A stretch of DNA of 64,000 nucleotides, from positions 147,442,699 to 147,506,698 of the forward strand of contig NC_092050.1 of the NCBI RefSeq assembly GCF_003086295.3, read 5' to 3'. The notes below the pieces were generated by a model. It was not told the origin of the DNA. It saw only the letters and a program-made list of their open reading frames with translations, and ran no database searches. This DNA comes from Arachis hypogaea (lineage: Eukaryota; Streptophyta; Magnoliopsida; Fabales; Fabaceae). This document shows positions 21,820-34,020 of the stretch, one piece after another (the first letter of the stretch is position 1; every line of letters starts with the position of its first letter). The position numbers and the translations under genes are program-made.

Positions 21820-23438
21820 TGATGCATGAGCATCTTAAGCACTTTTCATTAGCATTTCTTATAGAAAAGTTGTGACTTTTGCTTAATATTTATATGATTT
21901 TCAAGACTTTTCTATTAGTACTTTGATTTCCTTGGTTTCATTATTCTTGTAGAAAAATATTAGGAAAAAGAAGCAAAAGAACAAGAAGGAACCAAGAATT
22001 AAAGACAAGTGCAAAGAGAATTCGTGGATGCTGTCAATCCTGACCTCTTCATACTCCAACGAGCACAAATTGAGCTATAGAGGTTCAATTGACGCGGTTC
22101 TTGCAGTATTATAAAGCCAATTTTCAGAGCTTTCCAACAATATATAATAGTCTATACTTTTTCTCTAGCATCACGGCGCTAAATGCCGCGACATTGACAT
22201 TTAGCGCCAAACCGCGTCCAGCAATCACCATTCCATTCGGGACTCCAGGTGCCAAACGCCATAAACCGGCATTTGGCGCCAGACAGGAAGCAAGGAAGTG
22301 CGAAATTGTGTAAAAAGCAACACCAAATGGCATCAAAGTTGCGCCAAATACCTACAACATCTCCGGACCCGAAAAATCTTCGTAATTAATGAAGATTTGA
22401 ATACACCAAGCTTAAATTACAAGAAAGATCATTAGTTAGTCAAAGAGTCATTGAAAAAAGATTTGATTTGATTAGATTTGATTTTGTTTTGATTTAGTTT
22501 GAATTTGAATGATTAGATTTGATTTTGTTTTGATTTAATTTGAATTTGAATTCTAGGTTTAGTCTTAGAGGTTTTACTATAAATAGGAGAGTTTCTTCCT
22601 CCCCAAGAACACACACTACACTCGTTCTCTCTTCCCTCTTTTCATTCTTCATTAGTTTTAGGTTTTACTTTAGATTAGGATTTGGAATTATCTGCACTAT
22701 GAGCAACTAATCCTCCATTGTTAAGGTTAGGAGCTCTATTTACTTTGATGGAATAATTATTTATTCTTCTACTCTTGATTAATGTTTTGATTATTGTTTA
22801 AGAATTGGTTTCGTTCTTCATCTTAAGAATTAGTGATTATTGAAAAATAACTCTAATTCAACTTGAATTCTATTTGAGTCTTGGAAAAGTTATATCATTA
22901 GAATTATAGCTTGAAACTAATTTCTCACAATTCTCTAATTATCTGGATTTAACACGATATGTGACATATAATCGTCTTATTTTTGGGTTCTTAGGGTTTA
23001 TGTGGCTTATAAACTAGAACTTAGACTTAACCTTCTAATTTAATTAAGTGACAAAGAATTGGCAGTTGATTAGGTTATATGAGATCAAATTACTAAGGAA
23101 TTAGAGTTTAATCACTTAGGGTTTGCCATGAACATAATCTTTGTATGATTAAGGTAGTTAACATTGAATATTAATCCGAAAATTTAAATATCTCTGACAC
23201 CTTAACTATTTTTATCATATTATTTTAACCAATTTTAGTTTGCTTTTATTTAATTCTATGTTTTTATGTTATTTGCTATTGAAACCCTAAATGTTGATTG
23301 TTTGACTAGAATAATCAATTTACTATTGTTTGCTTAATCCGTTAATCCTCGTGGAATTGATACTCACTCACCTATGTTTATTACTTGGTACAACCCAGTG
23401 CACTTGCCGGTAAGATGTGGATTGTAAATTTCTCACCA
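21820..23438 (+). mobile_element. 3' LTR of the Athila-like element
   Basis: Begins TGATGCATGAGC right after AAGTTTGGTATTG and ends ...CTTGCCGGTAAGATGTGG... TTTCTCACCA. It is about 1.6 kb. Directly at its end the C-terminal codons of a FAR1-type transposase begin (minus strand), so the element inserted in that gene. It contains GC-rich hairpins (22175-22285). The flanking duplicate on the other side was not found, implying a later deletion. Confidence 0.55.
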
Positions 23439-25370
23439 TGTGTGCCTCCTCTTTACGTTCTTATTCCATCATTCCAATATATATCTTGGTGACACTTTAT
23501 TTACTCACTCAAAGTTTAACGCACTCAGAGAGTGACGGCACAATATCCCTCTTGACTCGAATAATAAGCATTGGCATTTAACTTTAGATGATATCGCATT
23601 GTATGTAACCGAAAATTTGTTGAATGTTGAGTTAGAAACCTGCTATACAACTTCATATACCGTATAACTTAGAGCGGACTGCGTTGATCTTGTGATGCAA
23701 TTCACCTTTCCTCTAAATTGTGCTTGGACTTCCCTGAACTTCTCGTGAGTATACACATGCTAAAATTGAGCTTCTATTGAGGATTTTGTTGCACACAGTA
23801 TGACGGTATAAAAATCTGCAACAACCAATTTTCTCTGTCTGCTCTCTACTTCCTAGAAAATTATCATACTGTTTGACAAATTGGATAAGTGATCTATTGC
23901 ACGTAATAAACTTGTTAAAAAAAGCATGCATGCTCTCGCTCCTTTGTGTGCTTCTCATCCCGACCCAAAAGTGGTGATCAAGATAAATTGAAATCTATGA
24001 ATGACGATCTTCAAAAGACTCTGAAAAAATCAGATGGTACCTAAATCATAACCAAAATACACTGAAAGACATACAGTTTGACACCTCTAATGCACAAGTA
24101 AAACACATAAATATCCACACACTAAAAGTAACAACATCAGTTAATCCTAATAAAGATACCATTACCTGAAAGCCACTTATTGTTCCCAACACCATACTTC
24201 ATAAAGAAATTATTCTAATTCCTATCAAATGATTCTTTTGTAAAAGAGTTCCAAATAACATGATTCATCTCGTGTTCAATTTCTTTGTGTCACTTGTAGC
24301 CATTTAATTTACTTGGTATCTTCTTTATGATATGTCAAATACACCACCGATGAATTGTTATGGGCAAGCAAGCCTCAATAGCCCTTTGCATCGATGCACA
24401 TTGATCGGTAAGAATGCCTTTCAGAGCATTTTATCCCATGCAACGAAGCCAACTTTCAAATAACTATTTGAATGATTGAATATTCTCGTTTTTCATCAAA
24501 GCACATCCCAGATGTGTTGACTGACCGTAGTGATTCACCCCAACAAAAGAACCAAAAACCAAATTATACCTGAATACAATGACACAGAAATAAATCATAT
24601 ATACACCGAAAGTATTTCAAAATACAGATAAACCAGAACAACATATTACCTATTTGTATTGTAAGTGGTATCGAATGAAATAACATCTCCAAAATATTCA
24701 CAGGTAGTCCTATTTCTTGCGTCGGCCCAAAAAACAATCTTAATTGACTAATCAACCTCAAGTTTAAGCTCGAAAAAAAATTTTGATTCTTCTCTTTCAT
24801 TCTTAATAAGCATTTCCCAAATTCTTTTGCATCCTCTAGTTCCGAAATATTCTGGACTTCTCTCGTGATGTAATTTCTCTCATCTTTTTCAATAAAACTT
24901 AATTTACGATAACATCCTGTTACTGCGACAAATGATTTATATGTTTTGCTTGGTTTGATTTTGGCTTTCTTGTTATTCTCTATTGTACATCATATAGACA
25001 TGCTTAATTATCTGTGTTGATTAAGCATCTCTGCTTGATTTGGACAACATGAATGTAAATTATGCAACACAATTTTTGAAATGATCTAAATACCAACGTC
25101 CTTCAATATATGTATATAAATTCTTACAGGACAATTTAATCTAACTAAGGGATTCGTCTTCTCAGTTGGAAATATTTTCGATTTTCATTTTCCTCTCTGG
25201 TACATGTAACCAATTGGTTCTTAATTTCATTTTCTTTCTTATTTGTGTTCCAAATATTCGTAGAAAAACCTGCAAGTTTAGAATAATTTTTGTAGAATTT
25301 TTCAGCTTCAAGCACGTTAAAAGTCACCTAACCTTTAGAACAAACTGCTCATTAACATCACACAGAAACC
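23439..25370 (-). pseudogene. FAR1-type Mutator transposase-like pseudogene
   Basis: Minus-strand pieces in order: an N-terminal FAR1 DNA-binding region (EKFYKNYSKLAGFSTNIWNT), then FFELELEVDQSIKIVFWADA and FGDVISFDTTYNTNR (start of the MULE transposase domain), NLVFGSFVGVNHYGQST, GILTDQCASMQRAIEACLP and HRWCIHIIKKIPSKLNGYK, then MRSTQRSESMHAFFNKFITC and a SWIM zinc-binding end (CQCLLFESRGILCRH). This is the FHY3/FAR1 family, which includes both light-signalling regulators and Jittery-like transposases. Many frameshifts and stops make it dead. Its C-terminus is cut by the gypsy LTR that ends at 23438. A second copy lies at 45920-56290. Confidence 0.8.
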
Positions 25371-25419
25371 GAAAATATACCAAAATCGTTTCAAAATAAA
25401 CCATATTAAAATCTAGAAT

Positions 25420-25965
25420 ACACCGAAACTTTGAATGAAATAGATTCATCAAAATAATAAAATCATATTCAGAACTCGTACATTACATTCAAATTCAAAC
25501 CATTAACCATGAACAACAATTTTCAGAAACAAACACAAAATTATTCAACTACAGAATCATAAACAACAAACTACATTAACTAGATTCAAATCACACCTCA
25601 CCACTTGATTCAATTCAAAATAATAATACAATTCGGCCTGGTCCAATTGAAAGTCTGAACCTAAAAGTACATCGAAAGATTTTCAAAATACACTAATTTA
25701 TAAATAGAAATACATCGAAACAAGAACGGAACAGATTCATCACAATAATAATTCAGATTTAGAACTGCTACATTACATTTAATTCAAACAATCAACCATG
25801 ACCAGCAATTTTCAAAGACAAAAACAAAATTATTCACCTACAGAATCATAGACTACTAACGAACTACATTAACTAGAATTGAACCACACCTCAGCCACTT
25901 GATTCTATTTAATACAATAATCCACTTCGCTTTGGTTCAATTAATAGTTTGAACTTGAATCATTC
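25420..25965. repeat. Two diverged tandem copies of a ~300-bp unit
   Basis: The segment from AATGAAATAGATTCATCA (about 25433) through TTAACTAGATTCAAATCACACC is repeated about 300 bases on (about 25730-25950) with the same word order: AGAACT..TACATTACATT, AACCATGA.CA.CAATTTTCA, TACAGAATCATA. It lies upstream of the FAR1 pseudogene and may be its 5' non-coding sequence. Confidence 0.65.
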
Positions 25966-27059
25966 ATTATCTTCGACAATGAAATACCTGTTCAAACCTG
26001 ATTTCACAGCTTGATTTCAAAAATTTTGATCCAAATCTTCAAATCAGATAAAAGAGCATTGAACTTGAACGAAAAGAACATAAAAAAAAAAGAAAAATGC
26101 AGAGAACGCAGAGATGGAACAGAACGTAGATACGCAGAAAATGCTGAGAAAATTTGAGAAAGGAAACGCAATCCGTATGAAAAATACAGTTATATATTCT
26201 CCCGGTGAGTCAAAATTTTTTTAGTAGTGACGAGTGGAGGTAAATTAGATCAAAACTATTTGGTTGAATTTAGTTGGTTAAATGACTTGGATATAGAAAT
26301 TAATTGATAAAAAAATATTTAAAATTTTTGAAAAATTAATATTCAAAAATAATTTAAGTAAATATTTAAAATTTAAATTCAATAAAATTTTATTGTTAAT
26401 GGAGTTCATACTACACTTGTTATTATAGCATTAACTAAGAAAGTAAATGATAAATATATTTTTATCTTTTTTGTTTGTAGATATTTAAACCTCTAAAAAT
26501 TGAAAATTACATTTAATTTCCTTTTATTTAAAAACGTATGACAATTATATCCCTTTAATCGATTGAGTTAGGGTTAAAAAACGTAACGAAAGAAAAAGTA
26601 TATGGAACCAACTCCAAATCAGCCTAGAATGGAACAATTTAATTAATTATAAATATAGTAATTAATTTTATTTATTTATGATTTAAAATATTAGTTATTA
26701 AATATTTTAACACATTTAAATTAGGAGGAGATACGTTCAGTATCATTGCAACGTGAATTACGGAAACTTATTTAATTAACTTCCGTCTCTTCATCCTCCT
26801 TCCCTCTCTAAATACCTAAAACATGATAAATTAGAAAACAGATTCAAAACCATCCAATTTACAAAGAAAAAAAAGCATCCTAATACCTAGCATAAGTACC
26901 ATCCACATAGAAATTTTGAATTTACCCAGAGACATTTAACTGGTTTTTGGCTGAAACCATCTTGGCTAACATTATTGGTAACGAAAAATACTAATTTGAA
27001 AGAGAAATAAATGATGTATCTCTTCCGGTGATGATGTAGATAATTAGCAAAAAATAAAG
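25966..27059. other. Intergenic AT-rich sequence
   Basis: No gene recognised. Contains poly-A/T tracts and a short pyrimidine-rich patch near 26780-26810. Confidence 0.3.
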
Positions 27060-27210
27060 GGATAAATAAGTCCCCTGTGGCTCAAAACGACGCCGGTGTA
27101 ATCCCTCGCCTCCCCTTGGCCTTCTTTTGATTCTCATTCCCCAAACCAAAGTCGTCATCATCTTCCTCAAACGAAAAGAGTAGAAACTTACTATACCGTG
27201 TCATTGCCCC

Positions 27211-27901
27211 TGTTTTACTCAAATTTTTGTTCCATTGTTAACAACAAATAAATCAACAATTTTCGAGTTTTGTTTCACAATCTTAATTTAAGGAGCGGAA
27301 ACGACTCCTTTTGTGGGTGTCTCAAAGTCTCAATTGTAGTTTCGAAAGTAAAATTAAAGATGAAAAGAAAACATGCAAGGTGTCGGAGGCAAAGTAAAAT
27401 GCAGAAATTAAAATAAACAGGAATTAAAAAGGAGATGAAGGAAGAAACATGAACGTAAAAGAGAATAACAAGTAAAAGTAGATGAATTTTATTAATAAAA
27501 ACTGGAAAAAAGCAAAGTACAAGTGTTTGAATTCAGAGGAATTACTTAAGATTCCCAATGTTACTCTGTGATGCCAAGGGGCTGAGAGCGTTTTTTGGGT
27601 TTCTAAGCGTTTTCCAAGAAGAACTGAACTGATTACAATATTTTCCTAAAGCTCTATTTATAGACTAGCCTAATATCAGCTAACAGTTACCATTTGTACA
27701 CCACTTGCAGAAAATTTGAATTTCTTGTAACTGTTCCCGCACTTCTTGCTTGATGTTAATTTCAAAATTTAAATAAATAACCAACTATCAAATGATCTAA
27801 TTTAATTTAAAATAGATATAAATATTATATATAGGAACATTACCAAATAACTAATTATTTCTTTTTATAATTTTCTTATAAAAATTATATTTTGTCTAAC
27901 A
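27211..27901 (-). repeat. 3' LTR of the gag-protease gypsy element
   Basis: Minus-strand reading starts TGTTAGACAAAATATAA and ends GAGTAAAACA, so it keeps canonical TG..CA ends. Confidence 0.9.
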
Positions 27902-28530
27902 AGATGCCCCCCAAGATTTCTCACTTGAAGATATGCAAAGATTGAAAGTGAGAAAACTTAGTTGTTTATTGACATTTTTTTTATTTTTGATATTGAGAGT
28001 CAATTGACATTTTAGACACATCCGCTTGACAGATTAAATGCCTACTAGTAATAGACTTAACATAATTTCTAAGTCTATAAATTTTTTTACATTAATAGTT
28101 GAACTGTCAATGGGGTCTATTCTTTTGTATGAAATTTTTAAGTGTGTCAAATGATATCTCTTCTAATTTCGGCACATTAAATGTGTATCAATTGACCTTT
28201 GTTTTGACCTTTAATATTTCAATTAAGAGTTTTTTTTTGACACACACTTTCATTGTTTTAATTGACACAATTTTCCTAACTTCAGAAGTAACAAAATCTT
28301 AACTTCGTGAAGTCGTTTCTTTCATATGTTAAACTCCAGGTGTCAATTAAATTTGATAAAATTTCTAATCCTATAAAATCTCCACACTAACATTCTAATA
28401 GTTTTGACTCCAAGCGCTAAGAGACTCAACAGAATTTCTAAGTCAATTAGGCTTTTGTATTTATGAAGTACATACCCAAATGTCAATGAGAGATTATTTT
28501 TGTCCAAGATCTTAAACTTGATGCATTTTT

Positions 28531-29655
28531 TTAAATAAAACCATTCATATCTATTTTACACATCTCAATACTTTCAGGATTAAATGCCTTGGTGTCAACT
28601 GTTAGTGGCTTGACTCCAAGATTATACATCCTGAACTCCATATGCATCTCATCATAATAACATGTACTATTATTAGCAGGAACTTCTTCCACTCCTCCAT
28701 CTTCGTTCCAGAAAATCAACTTTTGATGTAGAGTGGATGGAATAGCACCCATTCCATGAATCCAATCACGTCCCAAAAGCAAGTTAAAACCAGCTTTAGA
28801 AGGAACAACAACAAATAGAGTTGGCCTATTGACAGAACCAACCTCAATTGACAGCAGAACCACACCTCTAACAGAAGAAGTCCTTCCATTAAAATTTGTT
28901 ACCCCAATGCTACTTTTAATCAGCTCTTTTTCAGTCTTTCCAAGCCTTCCCATCATTCTTTCAGGCATGAGATTGACAGCAGCTCCCCCGTCAACCAAAA
29001 TCTTATTGACTATCCTTCCATCAACACGAACCTTAATATGCAGTGGACGTAAGTGTTCCTTATCATTTTCAGTAGGCTTCTCAAATAATCCTCCACCACA
29101 CATATTATCATCTAGCAATAAGCATTCGCTTCCAGGGAAGACATCATAACAATCATCTTCTAATGACTCTACTTTCTGGACTTGACTATACTCCTCAGGC
29201 AGTATTGACACCACAGCTATAGGTTGCTTAACACCAAATATTGCTTCTAAGCTGTCATCAAAATCAGTGTCAAAATTATCAGTAATTAAGTCTTCATCCT
29301 TTTCTCCCTTGTTTTCAACCATTACCCTCTTCTCAACAAGATTCTTCTTGACATTTTTATTGCATTTAGGGTGATTAGAAGAATTGCCTGTTTCTGCAGA
29401 CTTGGCCATGGTTGGCAAAGGAGGAAAATCTACTCCGTGTCCCTTGTATGGATCCAAAAGAACATACTCAGGTATATTCTCTTTCTGCTCAAAAGTTGTA
29501 AAAGGAGAATATTTTGGAATATTTTGACAATTTTGCCAAGGAGAATAATTAGGAACCTGCTGTATGTTAGAATTATAACAAGAATAAATTGGCTTTGAGG
29601 GAATAGGCACATTTTTTGGAATATATATACTACCTCCGTCTTGTGCATGATTCAT
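28531..29655 (-). CDS. Gypsy gag C-terminus and aspartic protease
   Basis: A 374-residue open frame in the same frame as the gag pieces above it, separated only by a stop near 29746. The retropepsin-like domain lies at about residues 200-310: KILVDGGAAVNLMP holds the active-site triad as D-G-G (many elements have DTG/DSG), and FNLLLGRDWIHGMGAIPS is the conserved second half. The frame stops about 630 bases before the 3' LTR with no reverse transcriptase following. The ATG used is simply the first in the open stretch; natively it is part of the gag-protease polyprotein. Confidence 0.7.
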   Translation of the reverse strand: MNHAQDGGSIYIPKNVPIPSKPIYSCYNSNIQQVPNYSPWQNCQNIPKYSPFTTFEQKENIPEYVLLDPYKGHGVDFPPLPTMAKSAETGNSSNHPKCNKNVKKNLVEKRVMVENKGEKDEDLITDNFDTDFDDSLEAIFGVKQPIAVVSILPEEYSQVQKVESLEDDCYDVFPGSECLLLDDNMCGGGLFEKPTENDKEHLRPLHIKVRVDGRIVNKILVDGGAAVNLMPERMMGRLGKTEKELIKSSIGVTNFNGRTSSVRGVVLLSIEVGSVNRPTLFVVVPSKAGFNLLLGRDWIHGMGAIPSTLHQKLIFWNEDGGVEEVPANNSTCYYDEMHMEFRMYNLGVKPLTVDTKAFNPESIEMCKIDMNGFI

Positions 29656-29679
29656 GTTCCATAACTGAGACTCATAGTA

Positions 29680-32194
29680 CCTGGGCTTAAAAGGTCTAGG
29701 CTTTACCCATTTATTTTTTCCTCTTGTAAAAGCAGTAGGTTGATTCTACACATTTCTCACATTCTGGACCCATTTATTGTTTGAAATTTTGGTGGGAGGT
29801 ACTCTTGTCTTTTGAGAAAATCCATCAAGTTTTCCACCAATCATGACCAGAGTCTTCATCTTCTGGTTGACGGGTTGTACCCCAGTGTTGTTGACGCACT
29901 TGTTCAAAGGAGTTTGACCGCCCAACTTTTGTTTTCCCTCGGCTATCTTCCGCTTTAGCTCGTTAGTTTCATTTTCTTTTTCAGCAATCTTCTTTCTCAA
30001 CTCAGCCTTTTCTTTCTCTTCAACTTTGTACTTTTCAAACTCTTTTGCAGCTTCCTTGTCAAAAATAGCATTGCACTTTGGGCACATGGCAATGGTGCTG
30101 TCAGATTCTTTAATTCTCAACAAAAGATCTAACAGATCCTCACCAGGACGAGGATAAACTGGCTTCTTATCTTGCTCAAAGACTCTTAGGTCTTTATTTT
30201 CATCTTTAGCACTAACCATTGTGGTATCAACTTCTACCATGTTGATTGACAAATTGAATGACTCAACATAATTTGAGTCAGTAGCAAATGGTTCAGTGTC
30301 CACCTTCATAGTAGTTTTATCCTCAAACTTCAATCTTCCCTCCTCAATTGCTTTTTGTATCAAGTCCTTGAAACGGACGCAATTATTAGTGGTGTGTGAA
30401 AATACCTGATGAAACTTACAAAATTTCTTATTCTTTATTTCATTAGCTGAAGGCATCTTTTTTTCTTCTGGTAAAATAAGCTGTTTATCTTTTAATAAAA
30501 CCTCAAAAATTTAATCTGTCTTATAAATATCAAAAGAATAAGTCTTATTTTCAACTTTAGAATAAGAAGAAACTTTTTCTTTTCCTTTAACACGCTTCAA
30601 AGATTTGCATACATAAGGAGGACCCCCACGTAATTCGGCAATATAAATCTCTTTCTCATCTGAATCACTACTATCAGAAAAATAATCAATATATGCAACC
30701 TTTTTCGAACACTTTTTGAAATTTTTTTTTTCTTTCTTAATTTGTTCTATTTGTCTTACTCTTTCAGCTAACTGGGAAAGATCTAAAGTATGTTGATTGA
30801 CAAGTTTCTTCCTAACTCCAAATTCTAACCCATTAGTAGCCATTTTGACAACTTCAGATTCTGGAATCGGAGTAAAATATTTATTTCTCATGTTTCTAAA
30901 CCGTGCCAAATAGGTGTCAATGGATTCTCCCTCTGCACGTTTAACAGAGAATAAATCTGTAAGACTAACTTTTAATTCACCTCGAAAAAATTGATCATGA
31001 AAATTTTTTTCTAACTGTGCCCAAGAATGAATAGAATTTGGTCTTAAGTTGGAGAACCATGTAAATGCATTTTTTGTTAAAGAAGAAGGAAAGTATCTCA
31101 TCTTGAGATATTCATTAGAAGCTGCTTCCCCAATTTTAACAGTATATCGAGCAATATGTTCTACTGTAGACTCATTTTCTTCTCCAGAAAATTTTGTAAG
31201 GGATTTTCGAATTTTTCAACCCCTTGGGAGCTCTGCTTGTTGGACACATTCAGGAAAAGCAGACACAAAATATGACCTATTTAAGAAACCAACATTAAAT
31301 CCCAAACGGTTTAAAACTTTTCAACATTTCTTGCTAGATTATAATGCCCCCTAAGTTGTTTTGCCTAAGTCTTTCTAACATATCATCAGCATTTTGACCA
31401 TGTCTAGGCATATGAACATCATAATTAGGAATTGCTCCACCGTTCTGATTGACATTATCAAATCTTAAACCTTGGTTGTCATTTTCTTCTAAATTTACCA
31501 CAGTAGCAATTCTATTAACTTGCCTATTTAATTGTTCAATTCTAGTGTTTGTGTTTTCTAAAAGAGGGTTTAAAATTGTCACCATTTGATGAGTTAACAT
31601 GTTTACTAGATCATGGTGGCTTTCATCCATCTGTTGCCTAATATTTGCTAAAGATCCCACAGTTTGACTAGGTTGATTAACAGGCATTGCTCTTGACATG
31701 TCAGGAAATACAGGTCTGGAATTTTCTACCCTAGTGACGGTAGATGTAGTAGAATTAGATGCACTATTATTTCCTTCATTAACAGCATGTGAAAAATTTT
31801 GTTGTGATATGTGTGAACCTGACACCCCAGAAACATGTACATTTGACATGCCATATGGATTTTGATAAATAGGATTTTGAAAAGTTGAGTAGAGAGGCAC
31901 AGGCAATCCTTGTGTCACCATGGAGGGGACATACCCCGGTGGCAAGCCATATGGCGGCCACCCCACGGTATTTATGTGAGTTGCATTTAACCCTGTATGG
32001 GCATGGCCAACACCATCATGCCTCACTGACATCAAGGTAGGCTCTGCGTTTGAAACCATAGGAGAATTTCTGGATTCATTTCCTCTAATCTCATCACTAG
32101 AAGTAGAAGAAGATGCTGCAGAAGTATTTGACATGTCAACTGACGCTGATTTCCTTGGCTCTGGACGCACGAACTTACCACTACGCAACCACAT
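29680..32194 (-). pseudogene. Gypsy gag polyprotein with frameshift and stops
   Basis: The N-terminal part (32194-31334) opens MWLRSGKFVRPEP and is rich in Ser/Asn/Pro; it ends just before the frame changes. In the next frame, from about 31300, FNVGFLNRSYFVSAFPECVQ leads into the Retrotrans_gag capsid domain (NAFTWFSNLRPNSIHSWAQL, EKNFHDQFF, RFRNMRNKYFTPIPESEVVK). A zinc-binding block KFCKFHQVFSHTTNNCVRFK (about 30425-30366) of the C-x-x-x-H / H-x-x-x-x-x-C type follows, then a Lys/Glu-rich coiled-coil stretch (about 30060-29940). In-frame stops near 31220, 30511 and 29746 interrupt it. The protein would form the particle shell and bind RNA; this copy cannot make it whole. Confidence 0.8.
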
Positions 32195-32269
32195 GCAAAT
32201 TCAAAAACTCTTGATTTTTCTTTTGACAAACTACAATCTATTGACAATGTCCCACCGGGCGTGCCAATT

Positions 32270-32961
32270 TATTTTACTCAAATTTTTGTTCCATTGTTAA
32301 CAACAAATAAATCAACAATTTTCGAGTTTTGTTTCACAATCTTAATTTAAGGAGCGGAAACGACTCCTTTTGTGGGTGTCTCAAAGTCTCAATTGTAGTT
32401 TCGAAAGTAAAATTAAAGATGAAAAGAAAACACGCAAGGTGCCGGAGGCAAAGTAAAATGCAGAAATTAAAATAAACAGGAAATTAAAAAGGAGATGAAG
32501 GAAGAAACATGAACGTAAAAGAGAATAACAAGTAAAAGTAGATGAATTTTATTAATAAAAACCGGAAAAAAGCAAAGTACAAGTGTTTGAATTCAAAGGA
32601 ATTACTTAAGATTCCCAATATTACTCTGTGATGCCAAGGGGCTGAGAGCGTTTTTTGGGTTTCTAAGCGTTTTCCAAGAAAAACTGAACTGATTACAATA
32701 TTTTCCTAAAGCTCTATTTATAGACTAGCCTAATATCAGCTAACAGTTACTATTTGTGCACCACTTGCAGAAAATTTGAATTTCTTGTAACTGTTCCCGC
32801 ACTTCTTGCTTGATGTTAATTTCAAAATTTAAATAAATAACTAACTATCAAATGATCTAATTTAATTTAAAATAAATATAAATATTATATATATGAACAT
32901 TACCAAATAACTAATTATTTCTTTTTATAATTTTCTTATAAAAATTATATTTTGTCTAACA
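32270..32961 (-). repeat. 5' LTR of the gag-protease gypsy element
   Basis: Same sequence as the 27211-27901 LTR with few changes; its 3' terminus reads GAGTAAAATA, so the CA end has become TA. The primer-binding site follows two bases later. Confidence 0.9.
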
Positions 32962-33621
32962 GCCCCCTTTCTATTAATTAAGCACAGAAATGGTTGGTCC
33001 AATTTCACCCTCATGATTAACAATCTACTCTTCCAAAACTTCAGTTTCAGCCACACAGTTCCTCGCATCACTACTCTTCAACTCAATTCATCAGAACAAG
33101 GAATCCTCTCATTCTCAAATGCCTCGAGAAAAGAAAAGAACTTTATCCTAACGACATCATCCTTCTTATCCACAAACAATCTGGCCCTCCTAGACTGTCT
33201 CCTCAACAACTCAATCTGTTCTCTAACATTGTTGCTAAGGTCAACGGCCCTAACAGGGAAAACATCCAAAAGGGTCGAAAATTCTGAAGTGACCGGAAAT
33301 AGAGTGGTTTTGAAGCAACAGCCATAACTTGCTCAATTGTGCGCAGTAATCAAGGAGAATCTGTTGGAACGATATACCAGCAAATAGAGCTCCCTCAAGT
33401 AGAGCGCGCACTCTTGAATCCCTCAGTGACTCTAATAGGAGCTGAAAAACCTCGATCTTTCGGATTAGGGAGTGAGAGTTCTTGCGCTGGAAGGGGAATC
33501 GATGATCGGAGAAGCCCGTGACGAGGTCGCCGACGACAGCGACGACGGCACCAGGAAGGCCTCTAGCGACGGTAACTTTCGACGCCGCATCGATAAGAAT
33601 ATAACCCCAGAATCCATCCAA

Positions 33622-34020
33622 AAGTTCTTTCTTTCCTAGGTTTTACAGAATTTTCAGAGAAGGATTGCAAAAGAAGACTAAACGGATTGCAAAGGTTAAT
33701 CGGCGAAACATGCAATTTGCGCAAGGAAAGAAGACTTCTTCGCGCGGCGTCATTTAGAGCCACCACAGAACCTATTTCTCCTTTACTTTTTACCAACCAC
33801 ATCACCGTAACAAACAAATCATCTGTCTCCCCTCCAGATAAGCATTTTTCGATACATTTTTTAACTCCCAACTCATCATGCGTTTTTAAAACTGAGAGAG
33901 TTAGTAACTTTTTAATTTTTAGAGACTTAAATATTTGTAAACAAAAAAGTCAAAAAATTATTTATCTTTTACTCTAATTAAAATTAAATGTTATGGTACT
34001 TATTTTTAAATATTACTCAT
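33622..34020. other. Sequence upstream of the U-box pseudogene
   Basis: No confident coding match. It may include 5' leader of the pseudogene; a minus-strand frame (33871-33563) exists but resembles nothing I know. Confidence 0.3.

Larger units (their letters stand above)
27211..32961 (-). mobile_element. Complete non-autonomous Ty3/gypsy element (gag-protease only)
   Basis: Two direct LTRs (27211-27901 and 32270-32961) of about 690 bases differ at about a dozen sites by eye. The element is flanked by GCCCC (27206-27210 and 32962-32966). On the minus strand the order is 5' LTR, primer-binding site (TTGGCACGCCCGGTGGGAC at 32267-32249), gag, aspartic protease, a 600-base non-coding stretch, polypurine tract (CTTGGGGGGCATCT just above 27901), 3' LTR. 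There is no reverse transcriptase, RNase H or integrase. The zinc-finger spacing and protease resemble Tat/Ogre-type gypsy elements. Nearly identical LTRs show recent movement, which must have used enzymes from another element. Confidence 0.88.
27060..33621 (-). pseudogene. PUB17/ACRE276-like U-box E3 ligase pseudogene, split by a gypsy element
   Basis: The distal part (33621-32967, minus) reads FPFQRKNSHSLIRKIEVFQL, LLDYCAQLSKLWLLLQNHSI, then after a small deletion at HFR the frame moves to STLLDVFPVRAVDLSNNVRE, RRARLFVDKKDDVVRIKFFS, ENERIPCSDELS, and finally ARNCVAETEVLEE and IVNHEGEIGPTISVLN. This is the U-box N-terminal domain of PUB17-type ubiquitin ligases (cell-death and immunity regulators). 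The 5,751-base gypsy element and its duplicated GCCCC interrupt it. On the far side (27210-27060) the homology resumes with AMTRYSKFLLFSFEEDDDD and decays near 27100. The U-box and ARM repeats are missing. Frame lesions and internal stops suggest it was already a pseudogene when hit. Confidence 0.75.
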
